NCBI GenBank assembly: GCA_964429235.1
Contig: CAYSAQ010000011.1
Span: forward strand, 1 to 50,567
Length of the DNA: 50,567 nt
Direction: 5' to 3'
Origin: CAYSAQ01 sp964429235
Lineage (GTDB): Bacteria; Margulisbacteria; Riflemargulisbacteria; GWF2-35-9; DYQY01
Shown here: positions 7,571-16,353 of the stretch, in pieces
How the letters are laid out: each line of letters begins with the position of its first letter
Position numbering within the stretch: the first letter of the stretch is position 1
The notes under the pieces: model-generated
Database searches by the model: none
What the model was told of the DNA's origin: nothing
The model's input: only the letters and a program-made list of their open reading frames with translations
Program-made: the position numbers and the translations under genes

Positions 7571-8764
7571 ATTCGGAAGAATCTTTTCCTCAATTACCTT
7601 TATAACATCTTCAGCTGAAATAGCTTGTATGCACTTATTGTCAGTACATTTTGTTTTTCTATGATTCCTAGCGCTTAGGCATGGGCTGCAAGCAAACTTT
7701 GCGAATAATGGATAGCTTTTAGTAGAAAGAGGTCCATATAGTTCATGTGTCTCTGGGCCAAAGATAGTGATAATGTTGGTGTCAGTTAAAGCTGCAAAAT
7801 GTGCAGGACCACTGTCATTAGTTAATAATATGTCGCCACATTGTAATACATGGACTAGCTCGTTGATATTTTTTGTTTTACCGGTGAGATCAATAAAAAG
7901 TTCTTTGTTATTCATTTTACTTCTAATTTGTTCAGCATCTTTTTTTGCAATTGGTAGGCCTACTATAACAATTTTCATATTATATTTGGTTGCCATATAG
8001 TCTGCAACTTTTGCAAATTTTTCTGTTTCCCAATTTCTTATAGGTAAGAGCATTCCAGCATTTGGGTTTATTATTAACGTTTTGTTTTGTGTATCTATTT
8101 GTTGTTTGAATTTGGCTAATACTTCTTGTTTGAAAGGAAAATTTGGGATCTCTATTTCATTTTCTTCTGTATTTTTCTTGTTTAGATAATTTAAGTCATT
8201 TATATAGCAGTCAAATAATGAGTGAAAATTGTGCACCATGTGCACATGGGTGTTATAAAAAACATTGTGAGTGAAGAAGTGTCCCCTATATAAACCTTCT
8301 GCTGTGCATTTATGAAATCCCACTTTGTGTTTAGCTAGACTAAATAAAGAGATAAGCGCTGTAGCTCTACTAAATAGTTCAAGGTCAAATACTACGCTTA
8401 TTCTATTTGTTAAACAAAAACTGAAGAATTTTAAACAGTCACGTAAGAAAGGCACTAACCCTTTGTCACTAATAGTAAGTATATGTGTGTTTGGGAATAT
8501 ATTTAATAGTTCTACACTTTCTTTGTTTTTATTGAATATTAAGAAGTATGTCTCGCAGTCTGGGAATTTTTTCTTAAATTTCATAATTCCAGAGTAGGCG
8601 ATAATTGTAGATCCCATTTCTGAAAGCTCAATGAAAATCGCTTTTTTTGGCGGTTTTTTTCTTTTTGCAGCCAGTTGCTTAAATGGCATGTTGATAATGC
8701 TAAAAACAAAGCATAAAGGAATACCGAAATATTTGTCTATAAATCTTACTAAGTCTGGGCTCAT
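7562..8764 (-). CDS. Glycosyltransferase family 9 (heptosyltransferase-like)
   Basis: This 400-residue protein resembles ADP-heptose:LPS heptosyltransferases such as WaaF/RfaF. The N-terminal Rossmann half contains IFIELSEMGSTIIAYSG, where heptosyltransferases have a DxxGD-like acceptor loop. The C-terminal donor-binding half has LIINPNAG, then LTNDSGPAHFAALTDTNIIT and IFGPETHELYGPLS, the hallmark GT9 segment. Four Cys near the end (CSPCLSARNHRKTKC...NKC) resemble the Cys cluster seen in some members. The sugar donor cannot be told from sequence. The gene supports an outer envelope polysaccharide or LPS. It starts its own unit with no Shine-Dalgarno site. Confidence 0.85.
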   Translation of the reverse strand: MSPDLVRFIDKYFGIPLCFVFSIINMPFKQLAAKRKKPPKKAIFIELSEMGSTIIAYSGIMKFKKKFPDCETYFLIFNKNKESVELLNIFPNTHILTISDKGLVPFLRDCLKFFSFCLTNRISVVFDLELFSRATALISLFSLAKHKVGFHKCTAEGLYRGHFFTHNVFYNTHVHMVHNFHSLFDCYINDLNYLNKKNTEENEIEIPNFPFKQEVLAKFKQQIDTQNKTLIINPNAGMLLPIRNWETEKFAKVADYMATKYNMKIVIVGLPIAKKDAEQIRSKMNNKELFIDLTGKTKNINELVHVLQCGDILLTNDSGPAHFAALTDTNIITIFGPETHELYGPLSTKSYPLFAKFACSPCLSARNHRKTKCTDNKCIQAISAEDVIKVIEEKILPNLG

Positions 8765-8770
8765 GATAGG

Positions 8771-8802
8771 ATTATAATAATAGCTAAAGGTAAAATAATC
8801 AA
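8771..8802 (-). promoter_or_regulatory. Predicted GT9 promoter, leaderless
   Basis: On the minus strand TTGATT (8802-8797) precedes overlapping -10 options: TATTAT (8779-8774) with a 17-base spacer, or a perfect TATAAT (8776-8771) with 20. The ATG at 8764 follows 6-9 bases later. It is divergent from and directly adjacent to the rpsO promoter. Confidence 0.5.
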
Positions 8803-8832
8803 TTGCTCACTGTTATTCCTTCATGGTAAAAT
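8803..8832 (+). promoter_or_regulatory. Predicted promoter of the rpsO-pnp operon
   Basis: TTGCTC (8803-8808), 18 bases, TAAAAT (8827-8832). It leaves a leader of about 40 bases that carries a strong ribosome-binding site before the rpsO TTG. Confidence 0.45.
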
Positions 8833-8879
8833 AAACTCTGGTTTTAAATTAAGTTACAAGTAAATGGGAGGTGAAGTAA

Positions 8880-9149
8880 TTGAGTCAGATAGACAAACAG
8901 AAAACAGAAATTATCAGTGAGCATAAAACTCACGATAGAGATACGGGGTCACCTGAAGTACAGGTAGCCATTTTAACTAAAAAGATTAATCATTTAGTTG
9001 AACACCTAAAAGCTAACAAGAAGGATAATCACTCTAGAAGAGGACTTCTTTTAATGGTAGGTAAGCGTAAAAGATTATTAAAATATTTGAATTCTAAGAA
9101 TACAAGTAGATATACAGATTTAATTAAAAAATTAGGTCTTAGAGGATAA
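8880..9149 (+). CDS. rpsO: 30S ribosomal protein S15
   Basis: S15 binds 16S rRNA early in small-subunit assembly. The 89-residue product has the canonical length and sequence: THDRDTGSPEVQVAILTKKI, LVEHLKANKKDNHSRRGLL, and LLKYLNSKNTSRYTDLIKKLGLRG. The start is a TTG with GGGAGGTGA at 8865-8873, 6 bases upstream; no ATG fits. It is followed by pnp in the common rpsO-pnp order. Confidence 0.98.
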   Translation: MSQIDKQKTEIISEHKTHDRDTGSPEVQVAILTKKINHLVEHLKANKKDNHSRRGLLLMVGKRKRLLKYLNSKNTSRYTDLIKKLGLRG

Positions 9150-9194
9150 AATCCATTCGCTACCCACGTTGTAAGATAAGGAAGGAGTAGTAAA

Positions 9195-11276
9195 ATGGAC
9201 AAAAAAATTATAAAAGCTACGTTATCAGGCGTAGAAATCTCTATGGAGACAGGTAGAGTTGCAAGACAAGCCGGAGGTGCAGTATTGATGCAGTGCGGTG
9301 AAACAATAATACTTGCAACAGCAGTTGGTAAAGAAACTGCAAAAGCAGATCAATCATTTTTCCCACTAACAGTAGATTATAATGAGAAATCATATGCTGC
9401 AGGTAGAATCCCAGGAAACTTTTTTAAGAGAGAGGGTAGACCATCAACAGATGCAGTTTTATTATCAAGATTAATCGATAGACCACTTAGACCTTTATTC
9501 CCAGAAGGGTTTTTCAATGACGTACATGTAACTGTTAATGTTCTTAGTTATGATGGTGTTAATCATCCAGAGAACTTTGCAATAACTGCAGCTTCAGCTG
9601 CACTTAGCATTTCGCCAGTACCTTTCGCAGGGCCTGTGGCTGCTGTGACAGTAGGCCGTGTAGATGGTGAGTTTATTGTTAATCCTACTATGGAACAACT
9701 AAAGACAACTACATTAAAGCTTGCTATTGCTGGAACAAAAGATGCTATCACTATGGTAGAGTCTGGTTCTGATTTTATATCTGAAGATGATATGTTAGAA
9801 GCATTAAAGGTTGGGCATAAATCTGTTAAAGAATTATGTGACTTTCAAGATGATTTCGTGAATGTAGCAGGAAAAGAAAAATGGAATGTAGATCTTAGAA
9901 TAGTAGATCCTGAATTCATGGCAGAAATATCTGCTAAGTTTTCTTCAGCAATGAATGCTGCACTTAGAGTAGATGGAAAGCTAGAGAAATACAAAGCAAT
10001 TGATGAAGTAAAAGAAGATATCGCAAAATATGCCGTTGAAAAGAATGGTGAAGAGTGGTGTGTGAAACATAAATTTAATGTTTCTGAATCTTTTGCAAAA
10101 TTAGAAAGTCAAGAATTTCGTAAGATGATTGTTGAAGATAAGCTAAGAACTGATGGTAGAAAAGTTGATGAGCTTAGAGAAGTTACTTGTGAAGTAGGAC
10201 TTCTTCCTAGAGCACATGGTTCAGCATTGTTTACTAGAGGCGAAACTCAAAGTATCGGTACTGTTACACTAGGTTCTGGTAGAGATGAAGTATTAGTAGA
10301 TGGACTTGAAGCTGCTTATAAGAAGAAGTTTTTTCTTCATTATAACTTTCCAGCATATAGTGTTAATGAAGTTGGTGGAAGACCTGGTCCTGGAAGAAGA
10401 GAAATTGGACATGGTGCTTTAGCAGAAAGAGCATTATCGTTTACGCTTCCTTCTCAAGAGGATTTTCCATATGTAATGAGAATAGTTTCTGAGATTACAG
10501 AATCTAATGGTTCATCTTCAATGGCATCAGTATGTAGTGGTTCATTAGCTATGATGCAAGCAGGTGTTCCTGTAAAAGAGCCAATAGCAGGTATTGCTAT
10601 GGGTCTTATTAAAGAGTCTAATAATTACACAGTGCTAACAGATATTGCAGGTCTTGAAGATCATTTAGGTGATATGGACTTCAAAGTAGCTGGAGGTGTT
10701 AATGGTATCACTGCATTGCAGATGGATATTAAGACTAATGGTATTACTTTTGACATTATGGAAGAAGCATTAGCTCAAGCTAAGGTAGCAAGATTGCAAA
10801 TATTAGATAGCATGAATGCTTCTATTTCTGAAACTAGTTCAGAACTATCGGATTACGCACCAAGAATTCATTCTATGAAAATCCCTGAGGATAAAATAGG
10901 AGAATTAATTGGTCCTGGTGGAAAGAATATCAGAAGAATTGTTGAAGAAACAGGTGCTGTAGTAGATGTCGCAGATGGCGGAATCGTAAAGATTTTTGCT
11001 GACGACGGTGCGAAGCTGGAAGCTGCTATTCAACAAGTAGAGTATATTACTAAAGAACCAGAAGTAGGCATAAAATATGCTGGAACTATCAAAAAGGTTC
11101 TTGATTTTGGTATTTTTGTTGAACTTTACCCAGGTAAAGAAGGACTTCTTCATGTTTCAAAAGTTTCTGATGAGTACATCAAAGATTTATCAAGTGTATT
11201 TTCAGTTGGTGATCCAATCGATGTAATCTTAGAAAAGATTGATGATAGAGGCCGTCTTAACTTAATAAGAGGTTAA
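9195..11276 (+). CDS. pnp: Polyribonucleotide nucleotidyltransferase (PNPase)
   Basis: PNPase degrades RNA 3'-5' by phosphorolysis and can add tails. The 693-residue product has two RNase PH domains (about 1-220 and 300-540), a helical linker, a KH domain with IGPGGKNIRRIVEETGA, and a C-terminal S1 domain starting YAGTIKKVLDFGIFVELYPG. The catalytic DIAGLEDHLGDMDFKVAG segment with its aspartates is intact. The C-terminus stops soon after the S1 domain (DDRGRLNLIRG), so the long basic tail of some relatives is missing. AAGGAAGGAG lies just before the ATG. Together with RNase J in the same region it suggests an RNA-decay set typical of RNase J organisms. Confidence 0.98.
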   Translation: MDKKIIKATLSGVEISMETGRVARQAGGAVLMQCGETIILATAVGKETAKADQSFFPLTVDYNEKSYAAGRIPGNFFKREGRPSTDAVLLSRLIDRPLRPLFPEGFFNDVHVTVNVLSYDGVNHPENFAITAASAALSISPVPFAGPVAAVTVGRVDGEFIVNPTMEQLKTTTLKLAIAGTKDAITMVESGSDFISEDDMLEALKVGHKSVKELCDFQDDFVNVAGKEKWNVDLRIVDPEFMAEISAKFSSAMNAALRVDGKLEKYKAIDEVKEDIAKYAVEKNGEEWCVKHKFNVSESFAKLESQEFRKMIVEDKLRTDGRKVDELREVTCEVGLLPRAHGSALFTRGETQSIGTVTLGSGRDEVLVDGLEAAYKKKFFLHYNFPAYSVNEVGGRPGPGRREIGHGALAERALSFTLPSQEDFPYVMRIVSEITESNGSSSMASVCSGSLAMMQAGVPVKEPIAGIAMGLIKESNNYTVLTDIAGLEDHLGDMDFKVAGGVNGITALQMDIKTNGITFDIMEEALAQAKVARLQILDSMNASISETSSELSDYAPRIHSMKIPEDKIGELIGPGGKNIRRIVEETGAVVDVADGGIVKIFADDGAKLEAAIQQVEYITKEPEVGIKYAGTIKKVLDFGIFVELYPGKEGLLHVSKVSDEYIKDLSSVFSVGDPIDVILEKIDDRGRLNLIRG

Positions 11277-11283
11277 GCTCTAT

Positions 11284-12540
11284 ATGTCAGCAAATGCTGA
11301 AATTACTAGGCTCGATAATGGCGTAACTGTCATTGTCGAGCCTGTTGACTCTGTTCGCAGTGTAGCGATAGGTGTGTTTGTGGATTGTGGTTCTGCATTC
11401 GAGCATCCTAAACAAAACGGTATATCCCATTTTATCGAACATATGAACTTTAAAGGTACGCAAAAACGTACTGCCAAACAGATAGCTGAAGAGCTAGATT
11501 CTGTTGGTGGAAAAATAAATGCTTACACCAGTAAAGAGCATACAGGGTATTACTCGGTAGTAATTGATGAATGCTTTGATGTAGCTTTAGACTTACTTGC
11601 TGATATTTTCTTTAATTCAAAATATGACGAGAAAGATATTGAAACAGAGAAAAAGGTAGTTCTTCAAGAAATAAAAATGTATGAGGATAGTCCTGATGAA
11701 TATATTCATGATTTGTTTGTAAGAAACATGTGGCCAGGATTTTATTTGGGCCAGCCAGTAATTGGCGATAAGGAAGTTGTTAAGAAAATAACAAGAGAAG
11801 ATATTCTTGCTTATATAAAAGATCACTATCTGCCAGAACATATAACAATTTCTATTTCTGGTAATTGTGATAAGAAGGAAATTCTTAAAAAAGTTTCTGA
11901 ATATTTTGGAAAGTTCGAGTCTGATGTGCCCCGAATAAAGGATTTTCCATTACCTGAATATACCCCAGGTATAAATTTGGTTAAAAAAGACACTAAGCAG
12001 GTTCATTGTTGCATTGGCACTAGAGGTATTTCTTTTCATAATCCTAATAGATACCCGCTATTGGTGTTGTCTAGTATCTTAGGTGGCTCAATGAGTAGTA
12101 TTTTATTTCAGGAAGTAAGAGAGAAACGTGGATTAGTTTATTCTATATATTCCTATCCTATGTATTATAGAGATTGCGGACTTTTTTCTGTATACGCAGG
12201 TGCGAGTATGGAGAATATAAAAGAAGTGATGCAAATAATTTTGGACACATTTAGGACATTGCCTGATTTACTTACGGAAGATTCTTTGCAAAGAGCTAAG
12301 GATCAGCTGAAGGGTGGGTTAGTTTTAGGGCTTGAAACATCATCTAGCAAAATGTCTTGGAATGGTAAAAACTTTTTTTATTATAGAGATTTAGTTAGTA
12401 TAGATGAGGTAGCAGTAGAAGTGGATAAGATTAAGAAAGAAGATTTGGTGCATTTATGTGAATATCTTTTTAATCCTAAATATTTCTCATTAACTGCTAT
12501 TGGTGATTTTGAAGAAAATATATTCGAAGGAATGTTTTAA
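11284..12540 (+). CDS. M16 family zinc peptidase
   Basis: This 418-residue protein belongs to the M16 (processing peptidase/insulinase-like) family. The inverted zinc motif HxxEH is seen as HFIEHMNFKGT around residue 50, and the distal Glu lies in EKKVVLQEIKMYED. A second half (about 220-418), containing GGSMSSILFQEVREKRGLVYSIYS, is the usual inactive-domain region with the substrate-binding Arg-Tyr pair. No signal peptide is present, so it should be cytoplasmic. It starts 7 bases after the pnp stop; rpsO-pnp-M16 peptidase-dut is a gene order also met in Gram-positive bacteria. Confidence 0.93.
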   Translation: MSANAEITRLDNGVTVIVEPVDSVRSVAIGVFVDCGSAFEHPKQNGISHFIEHMNFKGTQKRTAKQIAEELDSVGGKINAYTSKEHTGYYSVVIDECFDVALDLLADIFFNSKYDEKDIETEKKVVLQEIKMYEDSPDEYIHDLFVRNMWPGFYLGQPVIGDKEVVKKITREDILAYIKDHYLPEHITISISGNCDKKEILKKVSEYFGKFESDVPRIKDFPLPEYTPGINLVKKDTKQVHCCIGTRGISFHNPNRYPLLVLSSILGGSMSSILFQEVREKRGLVYSIYSYPMYYRDCGLFSVYAGASMENIKEVMQIILDTFRTLPDLLTEDSLQRAKDQLKGGLVLGLETSSSKMSWNGKNFFYYRDLVSIDEVAVEVDKIKKEDLVHLCEYLFNPKYFSLTAIGDFEENIFEGMF

Positions 12541-12554
12541 AAGGAGACTTGTTA

Positions 12555-13001
12555 ATGTTTAATAAAATTAATTTAAAAGTTGAGAAATTATCACATTTTG
12601 AAGGGCTAACATTGCCAGAGTATCAGACAGAACATGCTTCTGGGTTTGATTTAGTTGCAGCTGAAGATAAGCTTTTGTTAGCAGGGCAAAGGGATCTTGT
12701 TGCAACAGGATTGAAAATGGAGATACCTGTTGGCTATGAAGGACAAGTGCGGCCACGAAGTGGGCTTGCCTATAAATATGGAATAATGGTCCCTAATTCT
12801 CCTGGCACAATTGATGCAGATTATAGAGGAGAAGTGAAAGTAATATTATGGAATACTGGAGCTGAAGATTTCGAGATAAAAAAGGGTGAGCGTATAGCTC
12901 AGTTTGTTTTAGTGCCTGTCGTTCAGGCTAAATTTGAAGTTGTGATGAGTGTGGATGAGACTGCTAGAGGTGATGGCGGCTTTGGGTCAACTGGAAAATA
13001 G
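12555..13001 (+). CDS. dut: Deoxyuridine 5'-triphosphate nucleotidohydrolase (dUTPase)
   Basis: Trimeric dUTPase hydrolyses dUTP to dUMP, keeping uracil out of DNA. All five motifs are visible in 148 residues: SGFDLVAAED, RPRSGLAYKYGI, PGTIDADYRGEVKV (catalytic Asp), KGERIAQFVL, and the C-terminal RGDGGFGSTGK arm. The start is the ATG at 12555, 8 bases after AAGGAG (12541-12546); an in-frame TTG at 12549 is too close to that site. It lies 14 bases after the M16 gene and 9 bases before dapB. Confidence 0.97.
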   Translation: MFNKINLKVEKLSHFEGLTLPEYQTEHASGFDLVAAEDKLLLAGQRDLVATGLKMEIPVGYEGQVRPRSGLAYKYGIMVPNSPGTIDADYRGEVKVILWNTGAEDFEIKKGERIAQFVLVPVVQAKFEVVMSVDETARGDGGFGSTGK

Positions 13002-13010
13002 GAGATTAAT

Positions 13011-13751
13011 ATGATTAAAGTAGTAGTAAATGGTGCTTTAGGAAAAATGGGTAAAACTGTTATCAACGCAGTTGCTAATGACATTAATATGGATCTTGTG
13101 GCAGAGCTTGATTACAAAGATGATTTAGCTGCATTTTTAAGCAAGAATAAGGTTTCGGTAGTAGTGGACTTTACCCGACCAGAGAGTCGAATGGAGAACC
13201 TTGAAAATATATTAAAAAATGGTGCAAATGCCGTAGTGGGAACCACTGGTTTTACTGAAGATGATTTAGTTAAAGTAACTGAATGGTGTGTGAAATATAG
13301 TGTAAACGTTATTATTGGTCCAAATTTTGCAATTGGAACAATTTTACAAATGCACTTTTCAAAGATTGCTGCAAAATATTTTGATACTGCAGAAATAGTT
13401 GAGTATCATCACGATCAAAAGGTAGATTTTCCATCAGGAACAGCTGTAAAGACTGCTCAATTGATGGCAGAATCAAGAGACTCTTTTAATAACAATACAA
13501 AAGATAAGGTTGCTAATATCGAAGGTGCTAGAGGTGGAGACTATAAAGGTATTAAAATTCATAGTGTGCGATTGCCAGGAATGGTAGCTCATCAAGAAGT
13601 GATTTTTGGTGAAACAGGACAATACATGACCATTAGACATGATGCAACCTCAAGAGAGTCATATATGCCAGGTGTGTTGATGTCTATTAAAGAAGTTCTT
13701 ACTAGAAAAGGGCTTACTTACGGCATAGAAGATATCCTAGGATTAAACTAA
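13011..13751 (+). CDS. dapB: 4-hydroxy-tetrahydrodipicolinate reductase
   Basis: DapB reduces 4-hydroxy-tetrahydrodipicolinate to tetrahydrodipicolinate in lysine and diaminopimelate synthesis. The 246-residue enzyme has the N-terminal nucleotide loop NGALGKMGKTV, GTTGFTEDD in the middle, the EYHHDQKVDFPSGTA active-site motif with catalytic His and Lys, and a GARGGDYKGIKIHSVRLPGM segment near the tetramer interface. It is the last gene of the rpsO-pnp-M16-dut-dapB run. Other lysine genes (asd, dapA) lie just downstream under a separate promoter. Confidence 0.96.
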   Translation: MIKVVVNGALGKMGKTVINAVANDINMDLVAELDYKDDLAAFLSKNKVSVVVDFTRPESRMENLENILKNGANAVVGTTGFTEDDLVKVTEWCVKYSVNVIIGPNFAIGTILQMHFSKIAAKYFDTAEIVEYHHDQKVDFPSGTAVKTAQLMAESRDSFNNNTKDKVANIEGARGGDYKGIKIHSVRLPGMVAHQEVIFGETGQYMTIRHDATSRESYMPGVLMSIKEVLTRKGLTYGIEDILGLN

Positions 13752-13761
13752 ATCTAACGAG

Positions 13762-13790
13762 TTTACCAGTAAGAGCCTTCAGGCTATAAT
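13762..13790 (+). promoter_or_regulatory. Predicted promoter of the asd-dapA cluster
   Basis: TTTACC (13762-13767), 17 bases, TATAAT (13785-13790), about 38 bases before the asd ATG. A further TATAAT-like stretch follows 20 bases later. AGGAGG precedes the ATG. Confidence 0.5.
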
Positions 13791-13828
13791 TAGTGCATAA
13801 TTTTATAATAAGGAAATAGGAGGAAACG

Positions 13829-14845
13829 ATGAGCGGATATAATGTAGCAGTAGTGGGTGCAACTGGCGTAGTTGGAACAGAAATAATAAAGGTGTTGGAA
13901 GAGACTAAGTTTCCTATAAAAAACCTTGTACCATTAGCTTCTGAGAGATCAGCTGGTAAAAGAGTAGATTATTTAGGAGAGCCAGTAATTGTTCAATTAC
14001 TTACTGAAGATTCTTTTAAAGATATTGATATTGCCCTTTTTAGTGCAGGTGGATCTGTGAGTAAGAAATATGCACCAATTGCAGCTCAATGTGGAGCAGT
14101 AGTTATTGATAATACTAGTTTTTTTAGAATGGATCCAACAGTTCCCTTGATAGTGCCAGAAGTAAATGCGCACGATGTAAAGAAACACCAAGGAATCATT
14201 GCTAATCCAAATTGTTCAACGGCACAAATGGTTTTGCCATTAATGCCAATACATGAGAAATATACAATCAAGAGAGTAGTTGTTTCTACTTATCAAGCAA
14301 CATCTGGTGCTGGTAAAGAAGCAATGGATGAGATGATTGAGCAAACTGTAAGTATTGTAAATGGAAATGGTCCAACTGAACCAAAGAAGTTTACGAGACA
14401 GATTGCCTTTAATGTAATCCCTCATATTGATGAATTTACTGATAATGGATTTACAAAAGAAGAAATGAAGATGACTGATGAAACAAAGAAGATTTTTGGT
14501 GATGACAGTCTTGAAGTAGTTACTACTTGCGTAAGAGTTCCGGTATTTATTGGGCATAGTGAGTCTTTAAATATTGAAACAGAGAAGCCATTTGATATTG
14601 CTGATATAACAAAGATTATTTCTGAAGTGCCAAATGTTAAGATTATGGATGATGTTGCAAATAACGTTTATCCGACCCCACAGGATTGTGTAGATACAAA
14701 TGATACTTTAATAGGAAGAATAAGAAGAGATTTCTCTGTAGATAATGGCATAGCGCTATTCTGTGTGTCTAATAACCTAAGAAAAGGCGCCGCATTCAAT
14801 GCTGTGCAGATTGCTTGGGAGTTAGTTAATCAGGAATTAATTTAA
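13829..14845 (+). CDS. asd: Aspartate-semialdehyde dehydrogenase
   Basis: Asd reduces aspartyl phosphate to aspartate semialdehyde, the branch point to lysine, threonine and methionine. The 338-residue protein has the NADP-binding GATGVVGTEIIKVLEE, the phosphate-binding ASERSAGK, the catalytic Cys in NPNCSTAQMV, and VVSTYQATSGAGKEA. The later VRVPVFIGHSES carries the active-site His. A clean AGGAGG site sits 7 bases upstream. It begins a five-gene run with the methyltransferase, dapA, RNase J and queH. Confidence 0.97.
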   Translation: MSGYNVAVVGATGVVGTEIIKVLEETKFPIKNLVPLASERSAGKRVDYLGEPVIVQLLTEDSFKDIDIALFSAGGSVSKKYAPIAAQCGAVVIDNTSFFRMDPTVPLIVPEVNAHDVKKHQGIIANPNCSTAQMVLPLMPIHEKYTIKRVVVSTYQATSGAGKEAMDEMIEQTVSIVNGNGPTEPKKFTRQIAFNVIPHIDEFTDNGFTKEEMKMTDETKKIFGDDSLEVVTTCVRVPVFIGHSESLNIETEKPFDIADITKIISEVPNVKIMDDVANNVYPTPQDCVDTNDTLIGRIRRDFSVDNGIALFCVSNNLRKGAAFNAVQIAWELVNQELI

Positions 14846-14850
14846 TTTAG

Positions 14851-15447
14851 ATGAATATAAAGAGAGAACTTATTAAGTTTTTTGATGAGCCTATTTCTTT
14901 ATATTCACCTGATGATTCAGAGATAGTAGGCTGGAGTTCTAAAGAAACCCAAGAGATTAGGTTCAATGTTTTAACTCAAATTGATAAGTTGGATTATTCT
15001 AGTGTTTTAGATGTGGGTTGTGGTGTAGGAGATTTGTTTCCATACATGAATGAGCGATTTGTAGGAATTGCATATGATGGTATTGATTTACATCCCAAAA
15101 TGATAAAGCTTGCTAAGCAGAAGTACCCAGAGGCAACTTTTAAGAATATTGATTTATCACAAGCTAAAGGAAAATTTGACTATATTTTACTTTCAGGGGC
15201 TTTGAATCTTAGAGTAGTAGATAATTATCGTTATCTTTCTGATCAGCTGAACTATATGGATAGATTGGCTAAAAAGGGGATAGCATTGAATTTGCTTAGC
15301 AGTTATACATCTGCTGATGCGCGATATCCAAGCTTATTCTACTATGAGCCTGAGCAAGCACTAAAGATGTGTAAGAATAGGTATGAACGTGTTATATTAA
15401 GACATGATTATTTAAGTAATGATTTTACTTTATATATATATAAATAA
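14851..15447 (+). CDS. Class I SAM-dependent methyltransferase
   Basis: The 198-residue product has a compact Rossmann methyltransferase core: motif I VLDVGCGVGDLFPYM (about residues 50-64), an acidic strand end YDGIDLHPKM that should hold the SAM ribose, and FDYILLSGALNLR as the motif IV region. The substrate is unknown. It sits 5 bases after asd and 12 bases before dapA, an unexpected insert in a lysine gene pair. Its start has no convincing ribosome-binding site (nearest AGGA is about 15 bases away), so it probably depends on translation of asd. Confidence 0.85.
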   Translation: MNIKRELIKFFDEPISLYSPDDSEIVGWSSKETQEIRFNVLTQIDKLDYSSVLDVGCGVGDLFPYMNERFVGIAYDGIDLHPKMIKLAKQKYPEATFKNIDLSQAKGKFDYILLSGALNLRVVDNYRYLSDQLNYMDRLAKKGIALNLLSSYTSADARYPSLFYYEPEQALKMCKNRYERVILRHDYLSNDFTLYIYK

Positions 15448-15459
15448 GAGGAGAACAAA

Positions 15460-16353
15460 ATGAGTATGCCGTTTTTTGGTAAAGTAATGACAGCAATGAT
15501 AACGCCATTTGATAAAAATGGAGCGATAGATCTTAAACAAACTAAAGCTTTAGCAAGGAAACTTGTTGATGAAGGTACTGATGCAATTTTGGTAACAGGC
15601 ACTACTGGTGAGTCGCCAACTCTTAGTCATGAAGAAGATTTGTTATTATATGCAACTGTTCTTGATGAAGTAGGGGATAGAGCAAAGGTTATTGCGGGTA
15701 CTGGTAGTAATTCTACTGCAACATCAATTAAGTATACTAAAATGGCTGAACAGATAGGCGTACATGGCGCTATGATTGTTGTCCCTTATTATAATAAACC
15801 ATCTCAAGATGGCTTATTCGCTCACTATTCAAAAATAGCAGAGAACACTGACTTACCATTAATTATTTACAATATCCCTGGCAGAACAGGAATGAATATG
15901 TTGCCAGAGACTGTTGCAAAAATAGTAGCTGCTAATCCTCAATATATTGCTATTAAAGAAGCATCTGGTGATATTGATCAGATGAAAGAAGTTATTAATG
16001 TAGTAAAGCAAGATGGATTTTCTTTGTATAGTGGTGATGATGGCTTAACACTTGAGGCATTAAAAATTGGCGCAAAAGGTGTAATAAGTGTTGCATCTCA
16101 TTTAGTAGGTAAGGATATCCAACAAATGATTTCTGAGTTTGAAAATGGTAATTTTGAAAAAGCAGAGTCAATTAACGCAAGATTAAAAGAATTGTTTAGT
16201 ATTTTGTTTATTACATCAAATCCAGCGCCAGTAAAAGCTGCATTAGATATGACAGGATTTTCTGTTAACAATGTTAGACTACCATTAGTTGCGGTTAATC
16301 AGCAGGAAGCAGCTCAAATTAAGAGTGTTCTGCAGAAATTGGAGATTATTTAA
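15460..16353 (+). CDS. dapA: 4-hydroxy-tetrahydrodipicolinate synthase
   Basis: DapA condenses pyruvate with aspartate semialdehyde. The 297-residue enzyme shows VTGTTGESPTL (pyruvate site), YYNKPSQDGLFAHY, YNIPGRTGMNM with the catalytic Tyr, and the Schiff-base Lys in AIKEASGD. AGAGGAG lies 6 bases before the ATG at 15460; a second in-frame ATG two codons later is also possible. Its stop overlaps the RNase J start by one base, so the two are translationally linked. Confidence 0.97.
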   Translation: MSMPFFGKVMTAMITPFDKNGAIDLKQTKALARKLVDEGTDAILVTGTTGESPTLSHEEDLLLYATVLDEVGDRAKVIAGTGSNSTATSIKYTKMAEQIGVHGAMIVVPYYNKPSQDGLFAHYSKIAENTDLPLIIYNIPGRTGMNMLPETVAKIVAANPQYIAIKEASGDIDQMKEVINVVKQDGFSLYSGDDGLTLEALKIGAKGVISVASHLVGKDIQQMISEFENGNFEKAESINARLKELFSILFITSNPAPVKAALDMTGFSVNNVRLPLVAVNQQEAAQIKSVLQKLEII

